A stretch of 8,462 bases of DNA from assembly GCA_964429355.1 (NCBI GenBank), contig CAYSCH010000402.1, forward strand, positions 1 to 8,462. Direction: 5' to 3'. The notes beneath the pieces were generated by a model. That model had not been told where the DNA came from. It made no database searches and worked only from the letters and a program-made list of their open reading frames with translations. Both the position numbers and the translations under genes were made by a program. Source of the DNA: JAAYAY01 sp964429355 (GTDB taxonomy: Bacteria > Planctomycetota > Planctomycetia > Pirellulales > Thermoguttaceae). How positions within the stretch are numbered: the first letter of the stretch is position 1; each line of letters opens with the position of its first letter. Shown in pieces: positions 1 through 6,043 of the stretch.

Positions 1-79
1 TCCCACAAAGTTGCCCTACGACCAATCCCAATTTTTAGCTGTGACAGAGCACTAGCTGTCTCTGCGCAATAGCAGGCGT

Positions 80-90
80 CACCATTCACC
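80..90 (-). repeat. Isolated GTGAATGGTG repeat unit just past a stop codon
   Basis: Read on the minus strand, the bases directly after the TAG stop of the ceramidase-like gene contain GGTGAATGGTGA. The 10-mer GTGAATGGTG occurs again on the plus strand at 5085-5094, inside the tandem heptamer run at the radical SAM/HAD junction. Both copies sit at the 3' end of a gene and read in the direction of that gene. With so short a match this may be chance; a dispersed repeat family is inferred. Confidence 0.25.
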
Positions 91-91
91 G

Positions 92-1444
92 CTACTCCGC
101 ACCAAGCGCCCGGCGAATGGCGTCCTTGAGGGCCTTTTCTGATTCGGGGACGATGTTGGAGGCACTCGGTTCGTATCCGCCCTGCTTAAAGGCTTCTTCG
201 GTGCAGATGTAGCCGGTGGAGGCCAGTCCGTAGCCGGCGACGGCCACGAAGGCGTCGGGGAGCACCTGCTGGGCGAAGTGCTGGAAGGCGACCATGGGTT
301 CGCCCGGCAGATAGAGAATCCGAGCCGGGCCGATCTGGAGGCAGCTTACGTCGATCGGCTCGGCAAGCCGGGCGATGGAGGCCAGCGTGCCGGCCGCGTT
401 GATTCGGGCGTCTGGATCGGCCTGGGGATCTTCCAGGACGGTGCGGGCTTTCTCGGGATCGCGATCGCCGTCGGTTCGGGCGACGAGTTGGAGCGGCAGG
501 GAGTGCCACGCGATCCTGTCGACCGGCACAAATCGGGTGGATGCGGCGGAGGCCTTCATTCCGGCCAGCAGGCGGTCGGCCAGTTCGGCTCGGGCCTGGG
601 GCGTGCCTTCGTTGTATTTGCCGGCGGTCACGTCGCCCGAGCAGCCGGTGAAGTAGATCTGAAACACACCCTCTTCCTCCTGGAGCCGCTGGCGGGCCAT
701 GCCGGGGAAATCGTAGCTCGTCCGCCCGTCGCGATAGTAGGTCTGCGGGTGCGTGGCGTAGAAGTGCATGCGGACGATGGGCTTCTCGCCCTGGGCGAGC
801 GTGACCGTCTTGAGCATGGGGTCGATGGGCCCCTCGGGCATGGCGCGAAGCTCGGGATCGGTGCAGGCGCTCCAGCGAGTGAGCAGCGTTCCGTCGTCGG
901 TGAACACGCGGCGGATGGCCGCGACGCGGTCGACCTTAGCCTCGCCCGTGCCGACCGAGTCGAAAGGCTGGAGCCGGGCGAGCGACACTTTGACCTCTGC
1001 GGCCAGGCGGTCGGTGATGTCTTCCAGGTCTTTCAAGCTGCGATAGGGGGGCGGATTCTTCTGCTTCTCCAGGAGTTGCTGGGCGCCGGCATCGTGGGGT
1101 GGGGCGGTATGCTGGTGGACGCAGTGGACGGCCACATTGAGCAGGTCCGTCTGGGCAGCGGCCGCCACCTTGCTACGAAACATGGAGTGGGTGGTGTTGA
1201 GCATGACGCACCAGTCGACGGCACAGAGGACGTAGCGATTGCCGCCTGCCTCGATCACAATGCCCTTGGCCAGGAGCGGGTGCTCGATGGTTTCGATCGG
1301 GCCAGTGTAGAGGAGACTGCCGAGGGGAGGCGTGACGTCGGCCTGGAAGGTGGCGACACGGAACGCGTCTTCAGCCGCAGCGGACGATGTCGCAACACCG
1401 ATGACAGAAGCAAGGAAGACCAACAGCGTTGACGATCGAGGCAT
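92..1444 (-). CDS. Secreted neutral/alkaline ceramidase-like hydrolase
   Basis: This 450-residue protein resembles the N-terminal catalytic domain of neutral/alkaline non-lysosomal ceramidases, zinc amidases that cleave the N-acyl bond of ceramide. A Sec signal peptide (basic start, hydrophobic about 7-20, Ala-rich cleavage region about 22-24) implies export. Candidate zinc ligands are the VHQH cluster (His110, His112), His232 in YATHPQ, Glu382 in LPGEP and Tyr412 or Tyr424 near the C terminus. These lie in the same order as the His, His, Glu, Tyr set of the Pseudomonas enzyme. The nucleophile loop reads GCSGDVTAG, with Thr273 where true ceramidases have Ser in GDVSPN, so ceramide may not be the substrate. 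The protein is much shorter than classical ceramidases (about 650 residues or more) and lacks their C-terminal immunoglobulin-like domain. I chose the ATG at 1444 because GGAG lies 7 nt upstream; a TTG start at 1480 would add 12 residues ahead of the signal peptide. It lies 205 nt downstream of the beta-propeller gene on the same strand and may be co-transcribed. Confidence 0.82.
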   Translation of the reverse strand: MPRSSTLLVFLASVIGVATSSAAAEDAFRVATFQADVTPPLGSLLYTGPIETIEHPLLAKGIVIEAGGNRYVLCAVDWCVMLNTTHSMFRSKVAAAAQTDLLNVAVHCVHQHTAPPHDAGAQQLLEKQKNPPPYRSLKDLEDITDRLAAEVKVSLARLQPFDSVGTGEAKVDRVAAIRRVFTDDGTLLTRWSACTDPELRAMPEGPIDPMLKTVTLAQGEKPIVRMHFYATHPQTYYRDGRTSYDFPGMARQRLQEEEGVFQIYFTGCSGDVTAGKYNEGTPQARAELADRLLAGMKASAASTRFVPVDRIAWHSLPLQLVARTDGDRDPEKARTVLEDPQADPDARINAAGTLASIARLAEPIDVSCLQIGPARILYLPGEPMVAFQHFAQQVLPDAFVAVAGYGLASTGYICTEEAFKQGGYEPSASNIVPESEKALKDAIRRALGAE

Positions 1445-1451
1445 CGTGTTT

Positions 1452-1455
1452 CTCC
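1452..1455 (-). promoter_or_regulatory. Ribosome binding site deciding the ceramidase-like start
   Basis: On the minus strand GGAG stands 7 nt before the ATG at 1444-1442. The competing upstream TTG (1480) and GTG (1477) have no comparable purine tract at the right distance, so this site favours the shorter protein, which begins directly with its signal peptide. Confidence 0.6.
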
Positions 1456-1649
1456 GCGATAAGTTGTCTGGGAACACCAATCTGCACTGATCGACGCTAA
1501 TCCAGCAGCCCGCTGGGAATGTGGGTGCCGGGCACGGCGCGGGGCTTCGAGTTATCGGCTCGATACCGCCGGGCGACCGGTGAAGACCCGTGACGATCAG
1601 GGTTTCCTTTCATTCTTCCTTTTCAAGCAGGACTCAGGCGGGGGCGTCA

Positions 1650-3125
1650 CTACTCTTGGAACTGGAGGGCGTAGAGATCGGCGTCTTTCATTGCGAAACG
1701 CAGGCGGACCGGCCGGCCGGCAAGGGAGGAGACGTCGTTGCCGCCTTTCCAGGCCACAATGCGGTCGATTTCGTTGCCGATCTGCTCGCGGCAGTCGTCG
1801 AGGGTGAAGTTGGGGATCGGCTTGCGATCGGCGGTTTGGATTTCACCGCGGATGCCGCCCGGGGCGGAGGTGGCGAAGTTGATCGATAGGTGTTTGCCCG
1901 CAAAGGTGATCGGTTTGGTGAGGAGCTCACCGCCGGCATATTCCGCCTGGGCGGAGGCCAGGCCGTCGAGCCGCATCGAGTAGCGGCGAAGATGGGCCGT
2001 CGGCTGGGCGTAGTCCTGGTTCACATAGAGCGACATTTCGGCAGGTCCGGTCTGGACGATGTTCAGCGCCGGATAGTTTGTGCGCGAAACCCAGTTGGTG
2101 GCCCCGATTCCCGGCCGAATGAAGCCGCTGAGGAACGTACGCTGGTAGACACTGCCGCCGCGGGTGGTCAGGAGGACGGCGTCGGACGTGTCGTTGAAGT
2201 ACTTGGGGTTGACGTGGATGGCCTTGGCCTCCGCTTCGGTCAGCACCTGCCGACCGGGCATGAAGCGGGCGGCAGTGGCCACATAGATGTGGGGCGCGCG
2301 GAAGTAGGGATGGGTCTGGTTCGTGTAAAGGTGCTCGATCGGGGCGGGCTGGCCATTCTGTTCGTATTCCATCAGAACGGGCTCGGCCCAGGTGAGGAAA
2401 TCGTCGCTCGTGGTGCGGCAGATGCGGCGAATGCCGTCCTGGAATACCCGGAAGTAGCAGATGTACTTCTCTTCCGCGGGAGACCAGAAGGCCAGGTTCT
2501 GGGAGTCGAACATATAAGGGAACGGAACCATCGGCTTGGTAAGAACGGCCTCCTGGCGGAGCTTATTCCAGTGGACTCCGTCGGGAGACGTCCAGGCGAT
2601 CAGTCCGCTCTCCATCGTTCCGCCAAGGGCTTTGAATCGCTCGGCGGAGGGCACGCCGGGGCGGGCGTCGAGGAGGGGCGAGAAGTTGTGAGTGCAAGGG
2701 GCCGCGTTGGCAAGAATGATGTTGTTCTTTTCGTGCCCGGGCATCGGAAACAGGTCGAGCTGCGGCTTGGTCCACCGGATGCCGTCCTGAGACTCGGCCA
2801 GGCAGTAGACCTCGCCGGGATCGCCGTCGGCTCCGGCCTCGGGGCGTCCGCGGTAATAGGCCATGTAGCGGTCGCCATCCTTGATCACGGTGCAGTAACC
2901 GCAGAAAAGGCCCTCCCAGGGCTGATCGAACTGAATGACGGGCCCTTCATCGCGAGGCCGATTGAGAACGAGCCGCACGTTGTCGAGCCGGTCGATGAGG
3001 AAGTGGTCGACGAGCAGTTCCCGGTGGTTGCCCATGTCGATGGGGGTTGGTTCGGCGGCTGGGGCCTGCGGGCTGACCAGGGAGAGGACGGTTGCGGCAG
3101 AGAGGAGCATCGTGCGTGTGAGCAT
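1650..3125 (-). CDS. Secreted GH32/GH43-like five-bladed beta-propeller protein
   Basis: This 491-residue exported protein looks like the GH32/GH43 (arabinanase/invertase) beta-propeller superfamily. Residues 1-24 form a Sec signal peptide ending near APAAEP. Residues about 33-375 carry repeated propeller-blade signatures: SQDGIRWTKP (112-121), SPDGVHWNK (180-188) and SDDFLTWAEP (240-249). Others are YYRGRPEAG (90-98), NFSPLLDARPGVP (147-159) and HLYTNQTHPYFRAPHIY (265-281). From about 384 to the end is a second, probably beta-sandwich, domain running from RLDG (385-388) through GGELLTKPITFAGK to DADLYALQFQ. From memory, this whole architecture is common and strongly conserved in planctomycetes and related bacteria. 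The canonical GH32 motifs (WMNDPNG, RDP, EC) are absent, so substrate and even catalytic activity are unproven. The ATG at 3125 has AGGA 9 nt upstream. The start faces the radical SAM gene across a 178-nt divergent region. Confidence 0.8.
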   Translation of the reverse strand: MLTRTMLLSAATVLSLVSPQAPAAEPTPIDMGNHRELLVDHFLIDRLDNVRLVLNRPRDEGPVIQFDQPWEGLFCGYCTVIKDGDRYMAYYRGRPEAGADGDPGEVYCLAESQDGIRWTKPQLDLFPMPGHEKNNIILANAAPCTHNFSPLLDARPGVPSAERFKALGGTMESGLIAWTSPDGVHWNKLRQEAVLTKPMVPFPYMFDSQNLAFWSPAEEKYICYFRVFQDGIRRICRTTSDDFLTWAEPVLMEYEQNGQPAPIEHLYTNQTHPYFRAPHIYVATAARFMPGRQVLTEAEAKAIHVNPKYFNDTSDAVLLTTRGGSVYQRTFLSGFIRPGIGATNWVSRTNYPALNIVQTGPAEMSLYVNQDYAQPTAHLRRYSMRLDGLASAQAEYAGGELLTKPITFAGKHLSINFATSAPGGIRGEIQTADRKPIPNFTLDDCREQIGNEIDRIVAWKGGNDVSSLAGRPVRLRFAMKDADLYALQFQE

Positions 3126-3186
3126 GGCCTGGGTTCCTGGTGGGACAGTACGAGTTTCTGGACCGACAGCCTATCGCAGACGGAGG

Positions 3187-3206
3187 GTGGTTTCAACACG
3201 AACCAC
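3187..3206. repeat. 6-bp inverted repeat in the divergent intergenic region
   Basis: GTGGTT (3187-3192) is answered by AACCAC (3201-3206) across an 8-nt loop. It lies 62 nt before the minus-strand propeller gene's start and 98 nt before the radical SAM start. It could be a dyad operator or an RNA hairpin in either 5' leader. Its right arm shares 3204-3206 with the larger stem at 3204-3250, so the two RNA structures could not form together. Confidence 0.35.
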
Positions 3207-3250
3207 GCCCCCCCGAGTCGGCCGGTCCTGTTTCTGTTGGGGGGGACGTG
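3204..3250. repeat. C7/G7 stem-loop upstream of the radical SAM gene
   Basis: CACG plus seven C (3204-3214) pairs with seven G, one unpaired A at 3246, then CGTG (3239-3250). This gives an 11-bp, almost all G-C stem with one bulge and a 24-nt loop. It ends 53 nt before the radical SAM ATG. No T tract follows in either direction and both neighbouring genes are transcribed away from it, so it is not a usual intrinsic terminator. A leader hairpin or a protein-binding dyad is possible; function is inferred only from position. Confidence 0.45.
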
Positions 3251-3293
3251 CAATAATGGTTATTTGCGGCGGTGTTACTGAAGAAGGGTTGTC

Positions 3294-3297
3294 AAGG
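3294..3297 (+). promoter_or_regulatory. Ribosome binding site deciding the radical SAM start
   Basis: AAGG stands 6 nt before the ATG at 3304. The same frame is open back to 2935 and has another ATG at 3256, 10 nt after the G7 tract. Only the 3304 start gives an N terminus (MLNETLKDHVVRRLLPRV) that leads straight into the family's conserved QYLGGE segment. Confidence 0.55.
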
Positions 3298-3303
3298 CTT
3301 TCC

Positions 3304-5088
3304 ATGCTCAACGAAACACTGAAGGATCACGTGGTCCGACGATTGCTGCCCCGCGTGCAAACGCCTGGCCAGTATCTCGGCGGCGAACTGCACTCTGTTC
3401 GGAGAGACCATGGGGGTGTGCGGGGAAAGGTCTGCCTGGCCTTTCCCGATACCTATGCCATCGGCATGAGCAACCACGGGATGCAGGTACTTTACGCGGC
3501 GATGAATCGCCGTGGGGACTGGGCGTGCGAACGGGTTTATGCCCCGTGGCCGGACATGGAAGCGCTGCTCCGCGAGGCTAACCTTCCCCTCTACAGCCTG
3601 GAGACGTTTACGCCGCTGGATCGGTTCGACGTGCTGGGCTTCACACTGCAGCATGATATGTGCTACACGAACGTGTTGACGATTCTCGATCTGGGACGGA
3701 TCCCGTTGGCGGCCGAAGAGCGATCGCTCGAAATGCCCCTGGTGATTGCGGGCGGACCGTGCGTGCAGAATCCCGAGCCGATGGCGCGGTTCATCGATGT
3801 ATTCGTCGTCGGCGACGGTGAAGAGAGTCTGCCGGCGGTGTGCGACGCCTGGCTGGAGCTAAAGCGTTCAGGGTTGTCGCGGGCGGAGGCGATCAAGAGC
3901 CTGGCGGGGCGTTTGCCGTTTGTCTACGTGCCTGGCTGTTACCGGCCCCAATATGGGAGCGACGGCCGGGCGGGGTCGCCCCTGGCCGTCGACGGGGGGC
4001 TAACCGGACCGATCCGCCCGGCAGTGGTGCAGGACCTGGACGGGTTGCCACTCCCGGTGAGGCCGATCGTGCCGAACATCGAGTGCGTGCACGACCGGAT
4101 CGCGATCGAGATCATGCGGGGCTGTCCCTGGCGTTGCCGGTTCTGCCAGGCGACCACGATCAAGCGGCCTCTACGATTCCGAAGGGTCGACACGATCGTC
4201 GAAGCGGCGCTCCAGACGTATCGCAACACGGGCTACAACGAGATCTCGCTGCTCTCGCTCTCGACGAGCGACTACCCGCATTTCGCGGAACTCATGGAGC
4301 GGCTTCAGGCGGAGTTCCGGCCGCTGGGCGTGAGCATCGGGGTGCCGAGCCTGCGAGTGAACGAGCAGCTTCAGATCGTCGGCGAGCTGATGAACACGGA
4401 TCGCCACTCGGGGCTGACGCTGGCACCGGAGGTGGCCCGGGACGAAATGCGGCAGCGGATCGGCAAGGGGATCACCAACGAGGATCTTCTGGCCGGTTGC
4501 CGGACAGCGTTTGAAAACGGCTTCCAGCAGGTGAAGCTGTACTTCATGTGCGGATTGCCGGGAGAGAAGGCGGCGGACCTGGACGGGATCATCGACCTGG
4601 CGGAAGACATTTCACGGCTGGGCCGTTCGGTGCACGGCCGCCTGGTTCAGGTTGTGGCGAATGTTTCGAACTTCGTGCCCAAGCCCCACACGCCGTACCA
4701 GTGGAACGCGATGCCGCCCCGGGAGTATTTCTTTGAGGCGAGGGAACGGCTCTACCAGCGAAGACGGCTGCGGACGGTGACCATCAAGTGCCACGACATC
4801 GAGACCAGCTTTCTGGAGGGGATTTTCTGCCGCGGCGATCGGCGGCTGGGCACGGCGATCGAGGCGGCCTGGCGGGCAGGCGCGCGATTCGACGCCTGGA
4901 ACGACCAGATCCGAAAGAGATTGTGGTGGGATACACTCCGCGAGCAGCAGGTCGACATTGACGCGATCATTCACCGCCCTTACCGAATGGACGAATCGCT
5001 GCCCTGGGATCCGATCACGATCCGCCAGGGCCGCGGGTACCTGGAGCGGGAGCAAGAGCGAGCGGCGGCGATGAAGTGTGAAGAGTGA
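3304..5088 (+). CDS. TIGR03960-type radical SAM protein with B12-binding-like N terminus
   Basis: This 594-residue cytoplasmic protein matches the uncharacterised radical SAM family TIGR03960. Residues about 20-185 look like a Rossmann-type B12-binding-like domain: TPGQYLGGE (20-28), FPDTYAIGMSNHGMQVLY (47-64), VIAGGPCVQNPEP (147-159) and VVGDGEE (168-174). I see no DxHxxG motif, so base-off cobalamin binding is not supported. The radical SAM core begins at RGCPWRCRFC, whose Cys274, Cys278 and Cys281 form the CxxxCxxC ligand set for the 4Fe-4S cluster. Later motifs are SLLSLSTSDYP (315-325), LTLAPEVA (371-378), KLYFMCGLPGE (411-421), NFVPKPHTPYQW (456-467) and the C-terminal GIFCRGDRRLG (506-516). 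The length suits the stand-alone form. In many bacteria this protein is fused or adjacent to a TIGR03936/DUF2344 partner, often near ribonuclease G and rplU-rpmA genes; none is present here. Its substrate is unknown to me. The last codons (MKCEE, stop) lie inside a heptamer repeat. Confidence 0.88.
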   Translation: MLNETLKDHVVRRLLPRVQTPGQYLGGELHSVRRDHGGVRGKVCLAFPDTYAIGMSNHGMQVLYAAMNRRGDWACERVYAPWPDMEALLREANLPLYSLETFTPLDRFDVLGFTLQHDMCYTNVLTILDLGRIPLAAEERSLEMPLVIAGGPCVQNPEPMARFIDVFVVGDGEESLPAVCDAWLELKRSGLSRAEAIKSLAGRLPFVYVPGCYRPQYGSDGRAGSPLAVDGGLTGPIRPAVVQDLDGLPLPVRPIVPNIECVHDRIAIEIMRGCPWRCRFCQATTIKRPLRFRRVDTIVEAALQTYRNTGYNEISLLSLSTSDYPHFAELMERLQAEFRPLGVSIGVPSLRVNEQLQIVGELMNTDRHSGLTLAPEVARDEMRQRIGKGITNEDLLAGCRTAFENGFQQVKLYFMCGLPGEKAADLDGIIDLAEDISRLGRSVHGRLVQVVANVSNFVPKPHTPYQWNAMPPREYFFEARERLYQRRRLRTVTIKCHDIETSFLEGIFCRGDRRLGTAIEAAWRAGARFDAWNDQIRKRLWWDTLREQQVDIDAIIHRPYRMDESLPWDPITIRQGRGYLEREQERAAAMKCEE

Positions 5089-5112
5089 ATGGTGCAGAGT
5101 GAAGAGTAAAAC
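5071..5112 (+). repeat. Tandem heptamer repeat, GTGAAGA type
   Basis: The sequence divides cleanly into 7-nt units: ATGAAGT, GTGAAGA, GTGAATG, GTGCAGA, GTGAAGA, then a degraded GTAAAAC. The nine bases GTGAAGAGT recur exactly 21 nt apart (5078-5086 and 5099-5107), which is three periods. The run covers the last five codons and the TGA of the radical SAM gene and extends into the space before the HAD gene. Its repeated GTG triplets create start-like codons at 5078 and 5099. Short tandem heptamers of this kind recall the intergenic STRR repeats of cyanobacteria; any kinship is only an analogy. Confidence 0.6.
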
Positions 5113-5121
5113 GGGAAGGTT

Positions 5122-5126
5122 GAAGG
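5122..5126 (+). promoter_or_regulatory. Ribosome binding site favouring the GTG start at 5135
   Basis: GAAGG lies 8 nt before the GTG at 5135, from which the HAD protein would begin MDLPYRVLAVDIDGT. The in-frame GTG codons at 5078 and 5099 fall inside the heptamer repeat. Their upstream purines belong to the repeat itself, which makes them weaker candidates. Confidence 0.5.
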
Positions 5127-5134
5127 ACGTTTCG

Positions 5135-5974
5135 GTGGATTTGCCGTACCGGGTTCTGGCGGTCGATATTGACGGGACGCTCGTCAGTCGCGAGGAGGAG
5201 CTCACCGCGGCCACGCGGGACGCGCTGGTGCGAGCCGGCGAGGCGGGGATTCACGTGATCCTGGCGACCGGGCGGCGGTATTCGCGAACGTTGCACCTGG
5301 TCGAGCCGCTGGGGATCGAGGTGCCGCTGATCACCGCCAGTGGCGCGCTGGTGAAATGCCCGCGCACGCACAAGACCTACTCCTGCAGCGTATTTCCCGA
5401 CGACGTGATTCGCCGGATCGTGAGGGTTCTGGACGCGGAAGGTTACGACCCGATTCTCTGCGCCGACACCTACGACCAGGGCTTCGACTTCTACATGGCC
5501 CGGGAGAAAGTCGACGGGCTCGAACTGGCCGAGTATCTGCGATTGAATCCGGGGAGCGGATGCCTGTGTCCCGACCTGGTGGAGAATCCGCCCCAGGGAG
5601 TGTTCAACGGATTTGCGATGGGAACCCGGGAGCGGATGCACGAGTTGGACGAAATGCTTCATAGCCAACTGGGCGGGAACCTATCGAGCCACGTGCTCCG
5701 CAGCCCGCGCTATTCCGGCTTCATGTGCGAGTTTGCCCCGCGGGGTGTGACCAAGTGGTCGGCGATCCGCCAGTTGGCGGCTGGCTGGAAGGTGCCCGAC
5801 GAAGCGATCTGCGCCGTGGGGGACGACGTGAATGACATTCCCATGATCCGCGGAGCGGGGCTGGGAATCGCCATGGGGAACGCGGTGCCCGAGGTGAAGG
5901 CCGCCGCCGACCGGATCGCGCCCTGCCAGGGGGAAGACGGCTTGGTGCAGGTGGTGGATTGGCTGCTGGGGTAG
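5135..5974 (+). CDS. Cof-type HAD-IIB family phosphatase
   Basis: This 279-residue cytoplasmic protein has all four haloacid dehalogenase motifs, numbered from the chosen start. Motif I is DIDGT, with nucleophile Asp11 and acid/base Asp13. Motif II is Thr45 in ATGR. Motif III is Lys207 in RGVTKWSAI, and motif IV is GDDVND (229-234) with the Mg-binding aspartates. A cap of roughly 110 residues or more between motifs II and III fits the C2B (IIB) cap of Cof/YbiV/YidA-like sugar-phosphate and nucleotide phosphatases. The pattern GVTKWSAIRQLA is typical of the group, and the length is normal (about 260-290). The exact substrate cannot be told. The gene follows the radical SAM gene on the same strand with a 46-nt gap from this start, or an 11-nt overlap if the GTG at 5078 is used (298 residues), so the two are probably co-transcribed. 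The 5135 start places motif I about ten residues in, as usual for the family. The domain call is firm; the start is less so. Confidence 0.88.
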   Translation: MDLPYRVLAVDIDGTLVSREEELTAATRDALVRAGEAGIHVILATGRRYSRTLHLVEPLGIEVPLITASGALVKCPRTHKTYSCSVFPDDVIRRIVRVLDAEGYDPILCADTYDQGFDFYMAREKVDGLELAEYLRLNPGSGCLCPDLVENPPQGVFNGFAMGTRERMHELDEMLHSQLGGNLSSHVLRSPRYSGFMCEFAPRGVTKWSAIRQLAAGWKVPDEAICAVGDDVNDIPMIRGAGLGIAMGNAVPEVKAAADRIAPCQGEDGLVQVVDWLLG

Positions 5975-5982
5975 GGGCGGCC

Positions 5983-5998
5983 GAGAAATGGGTTTCTT
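5983..5998 (+). terminator. Possible weak terminator after the HAD gene
   Basis: GAGAAA (5983-5988) can pair with TTTCTT (5993-5998) across a TGGG loop, with the closing G-T as a wobble. The bases that follow (TCTTGTTCG) are fairly T-rich. It starts 8 nt after the HAD stop, a normal place for a terminator. The stem is short and A/T-rich, so it would be a poor intrinsic terminator. Confidence 0.2.
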
Positions 5999-6014
5999 TC
6001 TTGTTCGTCATACC

Positions 6015-6028
6015 CCGGCACGTGTCGG
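6015..6028. promoter_or_regulatory. CACGTG-centred near-palindrome, candidate operator
   Basis: CCGGCACGTGTCGG is symmetric except for one pair (G opposite T) on each side of the CACGTG core. It lies 117 nt before the TPR-peptidase start, in the gap after the HAD gene. Such dyads can be binding sites for dimeric regulators, but a 14-bp GC-rich palindrome can also arise by chance in this composition. Confidence 0.25.
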
Positions 6029-6043
6029 AAAGTGCGATCCATG

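Noticed and set aside
37..64. Possible terminator hairpin downstream of the ceramidase-like gene (GACAG 43-47 with CTGTC 56-60)
   Set aside because: Only a 5-bp stem with an 8-nt loop. On the minus strand it is followed by an A run rather than a T run, so it does not look like an intrinsic terminator. The same bases also contain a direct AGCTGT repeat.
278..1432. 384-codon open frame on the plus strand opposite the ceramidase-like gene
   Set aside because: Rich in Gly, Arg and Val with no recognisable domain. The minus-strand frame has a signal peptide, ribosome binding site and conserved hydrolase motifs. Long antisense frames are expected in GC-rich genes.
1445..1649. Small RNA, promoter or terminator in the 205-nt gap between the two minus-strand genes
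   Set aside because: Only short hairpins were seen (CCAGC 1502-1506 with GCTGG 1512-1516; TATCG 1553-1557 with CGATA 1561-1565). There is no T tract, convincing -35/-10 pair or open frame with a ribosome binding site.
3239..3268. Sigma-70 type promoter upstream of the radical SAM gene (TTGGGG, 17-nt gap, TTATTT)
   Set aside because: The spacing is right but only about half of the -35 and a third of the -10 bases match consensus, and the -35 lies within the G7 tract. Too weak to annotate.
1890..3281. 463-codon open frame on the plus strand opposite the propeller gene
   Set aside because: Antisense shadow with low-complexity Gly/Val/Glu composition and no motif. The minus strand shows a full secreted propeller protein with repeated blade signatures.
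2935..3303. N-terminal extension of the radical SAM frame back to 2935 or to the ATG at 3256
   Set aside because: The long form would overlap the start of the divergent propeller gene and adds an Arg/Ser-rich segment foreign to the family. The 3304 ATG has AAGG at 6 nt and a family-like beginning.
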